Shown piece by piece: positions 1-11,600 of a stretch of DNA of 64,000 nt (position 1 is its first letter; every line of letters begins with the position of its first letter). The notes under the pieces are model-generated. The model worked only from the letters and a program-made list of their open reading frames with translations. It was not told the origin of the DNA and ran no database searches. The translations under genes were made by a program, and so were the position numbers. Origin of the DNA: Dermatemys mawii (Eukaryota; Chordata; Testudines; Dermatemydidae); contig ML677333.1 of NCBI GenBank assembly GCA_007922305.1, positions 18,191,357-18,255,356 on the forward strand, written 5' to 3'.

Positions 1-2159
1 AAAATTCAGGACTGGGAGCATGTTGGGGTCATCTTGCAGGTAGTAACGAACGTAGGTGGAAATCAGAGTGTGACAGAAGTGTTGTTGGCAGACTGCTGGG
101 GTCAGAGTTGCTAGACCAGGGCTGTGGTTATAAACAGACACTGAGGGTGTGACTTGCATGCTGTTAGGCTGTTTGTGTGTGGCCCTGGCTAGAGCTACAA
201 CAGCAAAGCATTGTGAGACAAGGTTGCGGTGACACAACCCCTCACTGGTCTGGACTGCACCCCAGAATATGACAGTCACCCAGGTTGTTTAAGCATCTTT
301 TCAAACTGTAGTTAGGGACTACATAAGCATTATAAAAGCATCATATTGTGAGCCAGGGAGACTTAGATCTTGCCTCATCCCCAAGCACATTCAAGTTCTT
401 CAAGAACTGTGTTTGAGCTGTAACTGAAAGTTGGTGTACCTCAGCCTCCCGGGGACCAATGAAGCTGGATTTGTCTGAGGGCAAAGTAGTCGTGCCTCCT
501 GCCTTTCTTATCTTCATCTACAGCCATTGCGCAATAGACAAAGAATGAATATAATGACCTTCACTCTCAAACATTAGGACTTAGATGTCTTCTGTTATCA
601 GCTCATTAAGTTTAAAATAAACTATTGCTCTCTTCATTTAACCCAATTCGCTACTGAAACAGTAGCATCTAACAAAAATGTATATTTAATTCCCTTCCTG
701 CTTTTAATACAATATCCTCCTTGAGGACCAATGAGAATTTCACCAGGCCTTTCTTATTGGACCTTTCAAAGAACCACAAGGACTACACAAAAAACTTGCA
801 TCTTCAGTTAAAAAGAATGGTACATAGTGGATCTTCTCACTAGAACATCAAAAAGACTAAGGACCTGCTACTGCTAGTGTTTGAATTATTGAGGAACTGG
901 ACAGGAGGCCATAAAATACTGCTGATTAGTGACAGAGAGACTTACAAGTGATTAGACTCAGGTGATTTTAGTTCCTACTTTTTGTTTCTGATTCATGGAA
1001 TTAACAGCTGAAAGGTGTTATCAACACTCCAACTGTTCTCTAAGCAGCCAGTTTAGGGCAAAGTTTGTTCTTGGAATCAGAGTTGTGCTGGGATGGCAGA
1101 TAAGCAGATAACCTACATGTAATCTACCATGGTGCAACTGATTAGAGACATTGTGGGGAGAGAAGGGGAACATAATACCTCTGAGAAGGGCTAGAAATCT
1201 TATTTTATATCAGCTTAAAGTACACAAAGGTGTAAGCTTGATTTCAATTTTCTTGTAGTAAAACATATAGGTACATGTTCATCCAGTAAGAAGACTCCTC
1301 TGTCTGCCAAGTAACATCAGTATCCAATTTGAGCCTGTCATTGCAACGCCATTAAAAGAAGTTTGTAAAGTCAGTATAGAGAAGGAGACCTTTGTAAACA
1401 AGCTGCCTTCATATCTGTGCCTTTCCAGTCTGAGTTTTTCCTGTTGCATTTATATTAATGTCTCCTATATTGCTAATGAGTTTTCTTCTATAAAATGACT
1501 CTGACTACTGCTGTAAAATCTAGTTTAAATGAAGTGTAGCTTTCAGACTAGGCAAACTATTAAAATATATACTGAATCATATTAAGATGAATCTCTTTGG
1601 TCTTTCATGGTTACATTTTTTTTATAAGAGTGCCTTTTAAGAATACATTTGTGGTCCAAGCCAGCAGCCTTTCCTCACACAGAATTCCCATTGGACCTTA
1701 TTCCCACCTGTTTGGCACCTTGGAGTTGGGTCCACATGTGCAAAGTGACTTTAAAATGCTAGTATTATAATCTGAGAGCATCTGATACTCAGCTTGCTCA
1801 GGTGTAAATGATGACACAAGGTGCAAGAAAGATTCTGTTGGTGAAAGAAAACAAGCTTTGAGCTACACAGAGCTCTGCTGCTTTTTCTTTTTCTTTTACT
1901 TTTTCAGTAGAGAATTAGGCCCATTGACTGTAACGTGAGTTATAAAATAGAAGAGCTGCAGAAATAAATCACCATTCCATGTATGACTGTGTGCAAAAAT
2001 AATTGGAAATAATTTTATAAGAGGAAAGCAGGCTACTGGTCTAACTGAAAACAGGACATATTTTTACATGCATTTATGTGATCAAAAGCACAAACATATG
2101 CAAATACTATCGGATTGTATTTGTATGACCACCTGTTGCTGACCAGTGCTGTCATTATG
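1..2159. other. Unique-looking non-coding DNA
   Basis: I see no gene, RNA or recognisable repeat here. The sequence is AT-rich with stop codons in all frames. A pyrimidine-rich tract ending in AG near 1878-1907 resembles a splice acceptor, but no open frame with a donor follows it, so I do not call an exon. Intron or intergenic DNA is the likeliest reading. Confidence 0.6.
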
Positions 2160-2167
2160 ATCATACA

Positions 2168-2713
2168 TAAGGCTACAATAAAGTCACAGAGGTCATGGAA
2201 GCCATAGAATCCGTGACTTCCATTGATCTCCGTTACATTTTCTGCCCCGGGACTGGAGCTCCACACTGCCCCCACCCTGCATCTACCTGCCCCACCCTAG
2301 TGGGGGGATCCTGCAGCTGCCCAGCTATGGTGCGCAGTGGGGGAGCCCTCCTGCAACTGCCCAGCCATGGGGTGCTGCAGAGCCCCCCTCTAGCTGTCCT
2401 ATAGCGGCGAGCGGTGAATGTGCTCTGCAGCTGCCCATGGTGGAAGGTGGGAGGACCTCCGGAGCTTCCACTCACCTCAGGTGGTGGGGAATACCCCAAA
2501 ACTCCCTGCTGCTGCACGTAGCTGGCCCCCTGAGAGCTGCTCAGCCACGAAGCGGGGAGGGAGCCCGAACTGAACTGAACCCGCCTCCCCATTTTGTCAT
2601 GGATGTTGGTAGTGAAAGTCAGGGACAGGTCACGGACTTCGTGGGTTTTTTTTATTGCCTGTGACCTGTCCATGAATTTTACTCAAAATATCAGTGACCA
2701 AATTTTAGCCTTA
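2168..2713. mobile_element. Non-autonomous hAT-type DNA transposon with perfect 8-bp target duplication
   Basis: The element begins TAAGGCTA and ends TAGCCTTA, and the similarity of the ends continues inward (GTCACAGA on the left against GTCACTGA read from the right). ATCATACA stands directly outside both ends (2160-2167 and 2714-2721). A perfect 8-bp duplication is the hallmark of hAT transposition. The 546-bp body has AT-rich flanks around a GC-rich core (about 2240-2590) with repeated CTGCCCAGC-like words, and encodes no transposase, so it must have been moved in trans. Open frames in the core are by-products of GC richness. The superfamily follows from duplication length and terminal repeats; the family name is not known to me. 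Confidence 0.8.
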
Positions 2714-2721
2714 ATCATACA

Positions 2722-3456
2722 CAAGCCATTGTATTTGAATGCTGATTTACACCACTGTAGGGAACCTATATTGGAGTGCAGTTATCCTATAGCTTAACAC
2801 ACCATAGTATTTAAATTGTATATTGTTATATATCCTTTTCCCTTCTACTTAAACATTAGTCTGTGTAACTAAAGTGAATATCAGCATAGCTGAAAGCCTG
2901 CTTTTACTGATGTTGAGAGAAAATGGTTCATCGTATTTAAATATGTGCACTTAGTTTCTACAAGTCCCTGTAAACTCCTCATAGATACTAAATACCATAC
3001 AAGTTGTTTGAGAAACTGTGACCAGATGGCTCAGGGGAATTGTAATGAATTATGGAACTTTCCACTTCTGGTTTGCCAATTTAAATGTAGGCTTTTGATG
3101 GCTGTTTAGTGGCCTATGTAAAATGAGTTGGAGGTCTCATCATAGTTCCTAGAGAATAGATTAATATAACAAAGCTAGTTGTCTGTTTCAATAATGGGGT
3201 CAATTAAAAACTTACTGTAGTCAATGGAAAAACTCCCATTGAGTTTTCAATGTGCATTGGACTGGGTCTTAATAATTATGGAGAATGAACCCTTCTCGCT
3301 CTCAGAGGTAGTTCTTTAGAGCAAGGATGAAGCACACTGGGGAGATGTACTTGGGAAACTTATACTGTCACTACCTATAACAAACTGGTTCTAGGAACAG
3401 TCAGATGACACAGCCATGCTTATCCTTCACTATGTGACTGTAACATTATCTACAAG
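2722..3456. other. Non-coding stretch
   Basis: No gene or known repeat seen. It contains 3256-3303, a 48-base segment that recurs inside the neighbouring Penelope-like copy at 3670-3717. Confidence 0.5.
3256..3303 (+). repeat. 48-bp local duplication (partner at 3670-3717)
   Basis: The segment starting ATTGGACTGGGTCTTAATAA and ending CTCTC occurs at 3256-3303 and again, same orientation, at 3670-3717 with about two differences. The second copy lies inside the Penelope-like tail and separates two related pieces of that tail. It looks like a templated duplication made during insertion or repair, since the first copy lies outside the element. Confidence 0.8.
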
Positions 3457-3898
3457 TTTCAGAGTGGTAACCGTGTTAGTCTGTATCCGCAAAAAGAACG
3501 AGGAGTACTTGTGGCACCTTAGAGACTAACACATTTATTTGGGCATAGGCTTTTGTGGGCTAAAATCCACTTCATCAGATGCATAGAGTGGAATATAAGG
3601 TAGGAAGAGAGATATGTATACAGAGAATATGAAAAGATGGGGGTTGCCATACCAACTGGGTACCATACAATTGGACTGGGTCTTAATAATTATGGAGAAT
3701 GAACCTTTCTCACTCTCTATATATGTGTACGTCATATACATCAGATGCATAGAGTGGAACATACGGTAGGAAGATATATATGTACACAGAGAACATGAAA
3801 AGTTGGGGGTTGTCATACCAACTCTAAGAGACTAATCAATTAAGTGACAAAAAGTCCTGTGGCACCTTATAACTATACATACTTTGTCACTTTTCAGC
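3457..3898 (-). mobile_element. Penelope-like element tail and terminal repeat, rearranged
   Basis: Read on the minus strand this is the terminal repeat seen in the other PLE copies of the window: CTGATGA, a GTGG/CCAC stem, a GC-x4-GC hairpin, TGTTAGTCTCTAAGGTGCC, then AGACTAACACGG. The hammerhead-like core maps to 3544-3578, with GAAA mutated to AAAA. Adjoining tail sequence (GCATAGAGTGGAA... to CATACCAACT) is present twice, at about 3576-3657 and 3742-3823, separated by the duplicated host segment 3670-3717. A further scrap of terminal repeat (GTCCTGTGGCACCTTATA) starts near 3852. No protein-coding part remains. The family follows from the fuller copy at 30555-31519. Confidence 0.7.
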
Positions 3899-4149
3899 TG
3901 GACTATGCAGAGGTGATTGAGGGGCGACTTGATTACAGTGTATAAGTATTTTTATGGGAAAAAATACCATGTACTGTAGTCAAATTCAAGTTAGAAATAA
4001 GGCACATCCTTTTAATAGAATGTTTAAAAAATTGAAAAAACTGCCAAGGAAAGTGGAGGAAAGTCTTCAGATCAAGACTGGACTCAGATAAATGGACCCG
4101 GGTACGCCACCCATGGAATGGAGTAAGAGTCCAAGTCAGTAGTGGTGTA

Positions 4150-4470
4150 GAAAATAAGTACATGGGTGGGGTGCGTCCCTCTGTTTGTCAGGGAAGGGAG
4201 GGAGTGTGTTATTTCCCTGGTTGGTGGTCTCGGTTACTCGACCTGGTACTGGCGATGTCCCATGATGCGTTCTGTATAGATGTCTCTGGACCACCTGGTG
4301 GTGTCAGGCACCATGAGCTGTCTCATGAGCTAGGCATAGCGTTGATTGACTCTGCACACTCCCAGTACTGGCTTGTTGTGGGGGTCCCATGCGCCCAGGG
4401 CTCCTACGATCAGGGCATAGATCTGGACCTCGTAGCCCTAGGCTCTCAGGGTGTCAGCCAGCGGGTGTAC
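4150..4470 (-). pseudogene. R2/NeSL-like LINE remnant (C-terminal ORF region)
   Basis: On the minus strand, from about 4460 to 4210, one frame reads through roughly 80 codons with two in-frame TAG stops. It contains the blocks YALIVGALGAWDP, an RYA-x-LMRQLMV stretch and WSRDIYTERIMGHRQY. These resemble the conserved region at the C-terminus of R2-type non-LTR retrotransposons, next to the restriction-like endonuclease. No reverse-transcriptase part and no ribosomal DNA surroundings are visible, so it is a short dead fragment. The clade assignment (R2 versus NeSL or a relative) rests on recalled motif patterns. A plus-strand open frame at 4162-4551 is antisense to it and not a gene. Confidence 0.6.
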
Positions 4471-6537
4471 TTCAGTGCCTTACCTCAGTTTTCCACAGAA
4501 TATTCAGTCATATTCCAGGGTCTTGACCCTTCTCTTCAAGGCACTCAATGATCTGGGCCAAGAGACCCAAAAGATCACTTGATGTGCCAGTAGGAAGACC
4601 ATGGTTGATAACTCATCTCCTCAAACAAAATAAAGCTGTCCACTGTACGAGTAAATCTTGTCTATGCAGGAGATGGATCCTTCCCAAAGACCAGTCCAAG
4701 ATTGTGAAACAAACTCCCAAAGGCATCCAGAACCAGCTCAGTCTTCACTGCCTTCTTCTCCAAGTGCAAGGTACACTTTGACTTGCCTTCTACAATATAA
4801 CTGCATAGCATTGTGTACATAACGTTTACAAAAAACAGAATCAAATAAAAGAAACCAAACAAAACGCTACACCGAACACACAGTTTTCTCCCTGAGAGAG
4901 AGAGAGAATGAACCACACATGACAGATATTAGTCACGTAACTTAATGAATTACTGGAAGGCATTCAGATCCTATGATGGCGTGAGCAGTATAAGAAACTG
5001 AATAGAATAGATGTTTGGTCTCCAGAGCTGTCAATATGGATATCTGTATTATTTCAATCCTGCAGTTATATACATCTGTATCTGTTCCAATAAAATGGGC
5101 TCTCGGGGGACAGAATTTCAAAAGCACATATGCGTAAGTGCGCATAGATGACTTGCATGCCTTTGACTGCCATATGCACAAACACTGATGTGCAGCCTTA
5201 AACCCTGATTGGCATACGCACATACATTATGCCTGAGCAAATAAGGATTTGCAAGTACAACAGCTGAGGGTTTACAAGTATGTGAGCACGTTTGAAAATT
5301 TAGACCTTGGCTGTGTACCCAGTAGCAGGTTAAAACATGGTTTGTCTTCTTTCTCTCACTCTCTCTTTTTTGTCCCCCAAACAAAATGAAAGTTGCACAC
5401 TTTTGTGCTTTGCTGTAATGCATAGTTCTTTAATTTACCGCATTGTGAAAATACAGGTCAAATATGCATTCAAGTGATTTCGAACATTAACTTTGGGAAT
5501 TCTAAACAATGTCATAGTTCAGGTTTGTATCAATGTCATTTTAAATGTGCTTCTCTTTGTTTGTGTATTTGTATTTATTTAGTGATTGAGTGTTTGTTTT
5601 ATTTTTTCATTCTCAGAAGGATGATGTCTATAATTTACCTGAAACAGACTAGCACAGCTCTGGTCTCTTGGGTTAGTGTTCATATTAAAATTGGCTTAAT
5701 TAATTAAAATGAACACATTATGTTTTGTTTCCCATGGTGTAGGCAAGGACATCTATGGCTTTTTAAATGATCTATCTCTATATGTGGATATATATGCTCT
5801 ATGCATTTTTAATTGCTGTAACTGCACAATCTGAAAAAGCATGGCCCTTGTTCATCTGAATATTTCCATTGTTTTCAGTGGGACTACTCAGCTGAGTAAG
5901 GGCTGCATGAGTGGACCCATGTTAAATATTTGGAAACATGAATGACTTAAAGTGGGAAGTTTGTCTTAATGGAGGAACAACCTGCCTCAGTTGTATGTTT
6001 TAACTGTATATTCACAAATACCAATACAGACAGTTAAGATCAGATCATAAATTAACCTACTTTCAGGAGAGTCACTAAATAATACATCTTTGAGCATCAT
6101 AGAATTCTGCTAAGCAAAGTGTGGGGAGAATCAGAGATGTACAGCACCTGTCTAATGTACCCTCATTTCTTTGGGAACCAGTGGAGCGAGTGAGCATGCC
6201 TCATTTCTTTTAATAGTGGCCAGTTCTCTCTAGAAAACTGAATACATAACCGAAGATGAGCAGCATGGAGTTCACTTTTTCTTCATAGCTGAGCATTTTG
6301 GAAGTTGACGCCTGTTGAGCATCTCCATGAAAAAGACCCAACGCTTGTATTATCTATAGTATCAGTCTCTCAAACCTTCAAAGAGTTTTATGGAACTGTA
6401 CCCCTGAGTTTGAGTTTTCTGCTTAAGTTTCAGACACCAAAGTGTACTAGAGCTAAGTTATACTTTGGATTGTGTTTTTATTCAGGTGGAATTTGTCAGG
6501 TCTGTAGGGAAAAATCCGCCGCTATCTATATAACTTA
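4471..6537. other. Non-coding stretch
   Basis: No gene or confidently classifiable repeat. Several short open frames have no splice context or protein-like composition. Confidence 0.5.
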
Positions 6538-6539
6538 TA

Positions 6540-6727
6540 CAGTGGAACCCCGCAATTCTGCAGCGATCAGGATCCAAAAATATTGATCGCGATAAACGCG
6601 GGGTCGCAGTATTGTGGGGTTCCAGTGCATCAAAGCAGCACCTGCTGCTGCCATCGGGAGCTCTGCACGCCCCGCGTTATAAGGGGATTTGTGCTATCAT
6701 GGGGCGCGATATTGCGGGGTTCCACTG
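6540..6727. mobile_element. Tigger-type MITE with perfect 17-bp inverted ends and TA duplication
   Basis: The element starts CAGTGGAACCCCGCAAT (6540-6556) and ends with its exact reverse complement (6711-6727). TA stands outside each end (6538-6539, 6728-6729), as in Tc1/mariner-superfamily insertions. The start CAGTGGAACCCCGC and internal CGCG words resemble Tigger-type ends. A second, imperfect copy of the end (TTGTGGGGTTCCAGTG, near 6612-6627) lies inside. At 188 bp it has no coding capacity. Identical 17-bp ends point to a fairly recent insertion or to chance preservation. Confidence 0.85.
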
Positions 6728-6729
6728 TA

Positions 6730-7731
6730 TTAGCATTCCTGTCATAGACAGGCATTCCAGAGGCACTGAAAATTCAATATGACCCAAATTAGGACAGAAG
6801 AAATTTCATAATAAGAAAACAGTCAAGACATAAAATTGTAACATTTCATGAAATTGTAGCTGAACTCGTTCAATGGTGTGGCCTGGGAGAGGTATGTTTT
6901 TATAGCTAACATATGGGTCTGATCCTGCATGAGTTGTCCTGCTGAAACAGGTGGGTCTGGCCGTGTGCAAAAGAATTTGCCAGGTCAGGCCCCACATTAG
7001 TAATTTAAGAATTCAAATAGAATGATTTGAATAGTGAAAAAGGAGATTTGTGTATGGTCTGCTGCTATCTGTAGGTTCATATAAAAATATCTCCCCAGGG
7101 AGAAGAATAACCCCACATGACCGATGTGAGTCACTTTGTTTATTTGTTTTAATTCCAGAAGGGCTCAAATACTATGGTGTAAGAACCTGAATAGAATAGA
7201 ATATAGTATTTTTGTTCATCTTCAGAGATCCCCTGGTTGTTTGGAACAGTTTCACAAACTTTAGTATGAACAATTATTAATCTGAATATGAACAGTGGAA
7301 GTGTGCCACTTTCTCTGTTGATTGTCATTCTCCTGTTTAAAAAAGTATCATCCAGCAAGTGAGTGGAAACAATCCCACGTGAACGACCATACATCACAAA
7401 TACTAAAGAGCAGCATTTGGTTTTTAATATAATGTGTTTTTTCCCTAAGATCAGGGACTCTGTCAACCTTTAAATCATGTTTTCAGTCTCATTTTTACAT
7501 AGCCTTCTTTTCCAATAAGTTTTTTGAAAACTTCCTTCCTTGATCATCTCCTGAAATCCCCTGCTCCAGTTAAGATGCTTCCTTCAAAATGGCTCAGTCC
7601 AACCCCTTTTGCATAAGTCCATGTCCACTTGCTCTTCCTTCTAAAAAAGGCTTTTCTGATGAAGTGAGTAGGTGCAAGAGCCATTAGGTTGATCCATTTT
7701 GAAGTAAGTGCCATTTGTTCAATTGTGCAAG
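6730..7731. other. Non-coding stretch
   Basis: No gene, RNA or classifiable repeat seen. Confidence 0.5.
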
Positions 7732-7733
7732 TA

Positions 7734-8163
7734 CAGGCCAGTTGCATTTTACATGCATTTAACTTGCACGAATTTAACTGTACGTGGCTGGCCACCAAAA
7801 AAACCCAAATAAACAAAAAAATCCACGGGGGCCGGCAGCCTGCTGGGGTGGGGGCAAGTAGCCCGTGGCAGGGGCCGGCAGCCCGCCCGTAGCCACAGGG
7901 GCCGGGGCTGGAGCCAGCAGCCCGGGGCTGGGACCGGCAGCCCACCTGCGGGATTGGGGCTGGAGCTGGCAGCCCAGCAGCCCGCCTGCGGAACCGGGGC
8001 TGGAGCCGTCAGGCAGCCCACCCGTCCACGGGATTGGAGCAGGAGCCCTTCTGCCCGGGTAAACGTTCAGTATAGTGAACTCACTAGGAGTTTCACTGTA
8101 CGCAATTTCCGATTTACGTGGTAATCGCAGAACGTAACCCTCGCATAAGACGCGACACTCCTG
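7734..8163. mobile_element. TA-flanked MITE with GC-rich minisatellite core
   Basis: TA|CAGG at 7732-7737 and CCTG|TA at 8160-8165 bound the element. The two ends are diverged inverted repeats (CAGGCCAGTTGCATTTTA against CAGGAGTGTCGCGTCTTA). The middle, about 7826-8060, is strongly GC-rich and made of degenerate repeats of words such as GGGGCTGGAGC and GGCAGCCCGCC. Both strands have open frames through this core, but their glycine/proline/alanine/serine-rich products are compositional artefacts. Tc1/mariner (Tigger-like) is inferred from the TA duplication and CAGG ends. Confidence 0.6.
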
Positions 8164-8254
8164 TAGTCAGGTATTCACCTACACCCAAGAGGTGTTGGTT
8201 TGTGGCAACTTGAAGTAAGGAGCATTTATGTCCCACAGGCTTTGTCTTCAGTGT

Positions 8255-8460
8255 TAGCCTGGGACTGGAAAAACCTAAGTTCAGTTCCCAGCTTTACCAG
8301 AGACTTCTATGTGGCCTTTTAGACAGATCACTTAGTTTTTCTGAGCATCAGTTCCTCATCTGTAAAATGATGAAAATAGTACTGCTGTAACTTTCATTTT
8401 GCGAGGAGAAATACATTAAAGATTGTGAGGTGCTCAAACGCTATTGTAGTGGGAGGGTCA
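8255..8460 (+). repeat. MIR-type SINE fragment
   Basis: The core reads like the conserved MIR region: AGTTCAGTTCCCAGC, then a block around GACAGATCACTTAG, then TTCCTCATCTGTAAAATGATG and a 3' part with AAGATTGTGAGGTGCTC. MIR elements are ancient tRNA-derived SINEs shared by amniotes. The copy is diverged and lacks a clear target duplication. Confidence 0.7.
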
Positions 8461-8534
8461 TAGAAATATATAAGGCAGTATGTGTTTTTAGCAGTGTCTG
8501 CCTTGGCCTGCTACATGTTAAATAAAACATCAGT

Positions 8535-8612
8535 GCCTTGTTCACACTAGGATTTTACCATGAGCTGGCTAACGGTTGAAAACCCATGTTTTCCCCAGTA
8601 GTGTGGACACAT
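8535..8612. repeat. Short MITE-like inverted-end repeat
   Basis: GCCTTGTTCACACTAGGATTTT at the left resembles the reverse complement of AGTAGTGTGGACACATCC at the right. The ends are similar to those of the element at 40852-40980. No duplication is clear. Confidence 0.35.
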
Positions 8613-11600
8613 CCAAAGAGGTATTTATCAGACTATGCAAGTGGTCATACACACAAATAAAACCTGTGTATGTTTTACAAACCACATTGAGTGATTTGAG
8701 TTGATCGGGAAGTTTAACATTTTTAAACTGATACTGTGAAAGAAACATTTACAATATTGTATTGAAGTGTGGGTTTTAGAAAGATTCAGGGAAATAGATT
8801 AAATATTTTTAGGGTAGGAACACTGTGGGGATCACTCAGCTTATTGTGTTCCTTTAACTATGGCATGTATAATTACTTTCTCTCATTTAATGTTTTCAGG
8901 AGGCTGTTGTTGACATGCAAGGGATTTATGTGCATAAATATGAGCATTGAAGAAAAAATAGACCCCTTTAGTCCCTTCCTTTCTGTGTAAATCTTCAGCT
9001 GTTCTGAGCTGGCTTTTGATATTTTCCAGAAGTGTAGATGGAGCATGGTTGAGGCTTTAAGTGTGATAATCCCATGTTGCTAGTAATATTGTAAGTAATA
9101 TTAAATGTCAGAAGGTAACAAATGAAAGGCTGCCTTATTTTTCTCTTCCAGCTAGAGAATTAGAAGAGCTATTCATGTTATTCAAAGCAATAGTATATTT
9201 CCCAGACAGTAGTGGAAATCTAACATTAGTGTTTTATGCTATAATACAGTTAGATTTAGAATTAAGTGCTAACCAGTCTCAAGACATGTAATGTTACAGA
9301 AGATATTCCAGGTCATGGAATCCAGAGTTACCAGCCACCTGCTAGGTTGCTCTGATTATATTGAAAACTCATAGGAAAACTGTCACTGTCATCAACACAT
9401 TGCAGAGAGACTCAGTAGTAACTGTCACTCTAGGTGCAGTCGAGTTGTGCTATAATTAACAAAAATACAAATAAGAAATAAGCTTCTAAATGGCCTGATG
9501 CTAGATCTGTATTCTAAAAGACTCTTATCTACACAGATGTTGTGAGTTCAGTGTTCTGTAATATAATGAAACTTTTCGAGCTACATTTTTCTTTACAAAT
9601 GCTGTCTGTTTATAGCTGGCAGTGGGTAGCACAGTAAGTGTGAGTGACAGTTAGCTCATCTTACTGGCTGGCCAACTGTAGAAAGGGTGAACAGGGATGT
9701 ATGAAGACTTAAGGTGGAGTTAAGTTTTTCATTTCAAGCAAAGATTTAACCTCTTTATTCTGTAGGAAATCTATATAGTAGTAGGGCATGGCATAAAGAT
9801 AGGTGAGGAGTGAAAAGTATTCAGGAGCTGGATGGGAGCGGGAGCTGACAAAGTACAGATCAGATCCTTCCTCTATCTGGCTAGATCAGTTTTCTAAATT
9901 TACCATTGCCATATATGCTGGTGTAATACATTGCATATTGTAACCGACTCCACTGCAACATATCACAGTGGTGCTCCAGCTGCTCTAGGTATTTGGTAGT
10001 GTGCTCTGTATAGCACTAGCTTAGATGCAAATGCTGAAGGTGCTCCAGGCACTATGCTCTACAGCATCTAGTCCTGGGTGGATTCCCATAAACACTTTCA
10101 CACTTCAGCAACTCATGACTGCTTTTGTAACCTGCTCAGTGTGGTACTACTCTGTTCCCTTCTTCTTCTGGCTGAGCCACAGACAGAGGTTGATGAGCTT
10201 GCAATTGCCTCACTTAACATAACCAAATCTCTTAGCTCAGGTAGTAGAAGCTTACGTCTTACGATTCATATGAGTCAATCCCTACCTCCGATGGCCCATC
10301 CAGGTGTGTAACATTACTTTTTACTATGAGTGATTTACAAAATAAAGGCTGCAAATACACCAAGCACAATTTTTAAGTTACGGTAATGGTCCTAACTCAT
10401 CCCCTAGAATATTCTGGTACAGAGATATAAAAATAAGTCTTGTTGGGATCACTCCTCACTGTTTTGCCTGCAGGGCTGGATGCTGTGGTTGCTACTGCCT
10501 CCCTTGGTGTCTCTGACCAGCTGGCATGGTTAGCTGGACAGTTGCACACAAGATTAGAGAGCCGCTAGTTGTGCTCACCAAGCTGGGCAATCAAGAAAAG
10601 GCATTTCAAATATTTGTGGGCCGTTAACGGGGAGAGGAGAATTCTAGTCTCTGTTAGACCTGGGCAGTGGAATTAACAATTGTGACCAGATTGGTCCATG
10701 TCGAGCATTGTGGGAGTGCTTCTGAGGACTGTTAGCATTAACAAAAGTAATGCAGTGTCTACACTTACATTGCGTCATGACCTCATGCTCTGTATAAAAT
10801 CTGCTATCAGTTTTGTCTTGCTTTGAAATATAAATTGACAGATCCCAAGCCCTCTGTCATGCCAAGTATTTAAAAGTATGGGTTTTTTTTTAAACAGTGG
10901 AAGTAGACATTACATTAGTTATTCTATTCTGCAATACAAGTGTGTTAGATTTATTGCTGTTAGTTCAGAGCCCAAAGTAAGGTAGGTGTTTTTTGTTTTT
11001 TGAGTTTGTTTTATTATTATTAGTTTTGGTTTACAAATACAGAGACGTGTCCATACATACCGTCACATATCACAGATTGATTGAGGATATAAGCCCTCAT
11101 GTTCCCTTCTACACATTTATGTAAAAAACGGAGCCTGCTATTTTGGATCCCAGCTTGGGGACTCAGAAGAGGCTGGGGTGTGAAGGAGAATGCCACTCTC
11201 TCTCTCTGCCTCCTGCCCCCACCCCCAAAGCCTGCACAGTGGAAATCACTTTGGGAAAGTCTATCTTTGAATTTCTGTTGTGTTCTACTATGACTTCAAA
11301 ATGCTAGTGGGGACACTACATAGATGCACATAGGTGCAGCCTAATGTTAAACACAACTGGCCACAAATGTTTGTGTCCCATCTGCATTAGAATTTACAAA
11401 TAAGAATGGCTAAACATTCAAATGCAGGTGTACCCTTCAGGATGGTGCTGCTGAGATTTAGCTCCATGGATCTGGGATGGCCAAGGGGAGGGGATGACAA
11501 CTGAATGGCACTGACATTCAGACTTGGCAGTCAGACATGTTGTGTATCCCTTAGCATTGTGGTAACTTCTCTGGATGGGGATTCCAGGAGAAGCGGGAGG

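Noticed and set aside
1861..1910. Splice-acceptor-like pyrimidine tract
   Set aside because: No open frame with a donor follows.
2233..2673. 146-codon minus-strand frame
   Set aside because: Lies within the GC-rich core of the hAT element; composition is repeat-driven and no motif is visible.
4162..4551. 129-codon plus-strand frame
   Set aside because: It is antisense to the R2-like relic, whose motifs are clear on the minus strand.
7544..8062. Several glycine/proline/alanine-rich frames on both strands
   Set aside because: By-products of the GC-rich minisatellite core of a MITE.
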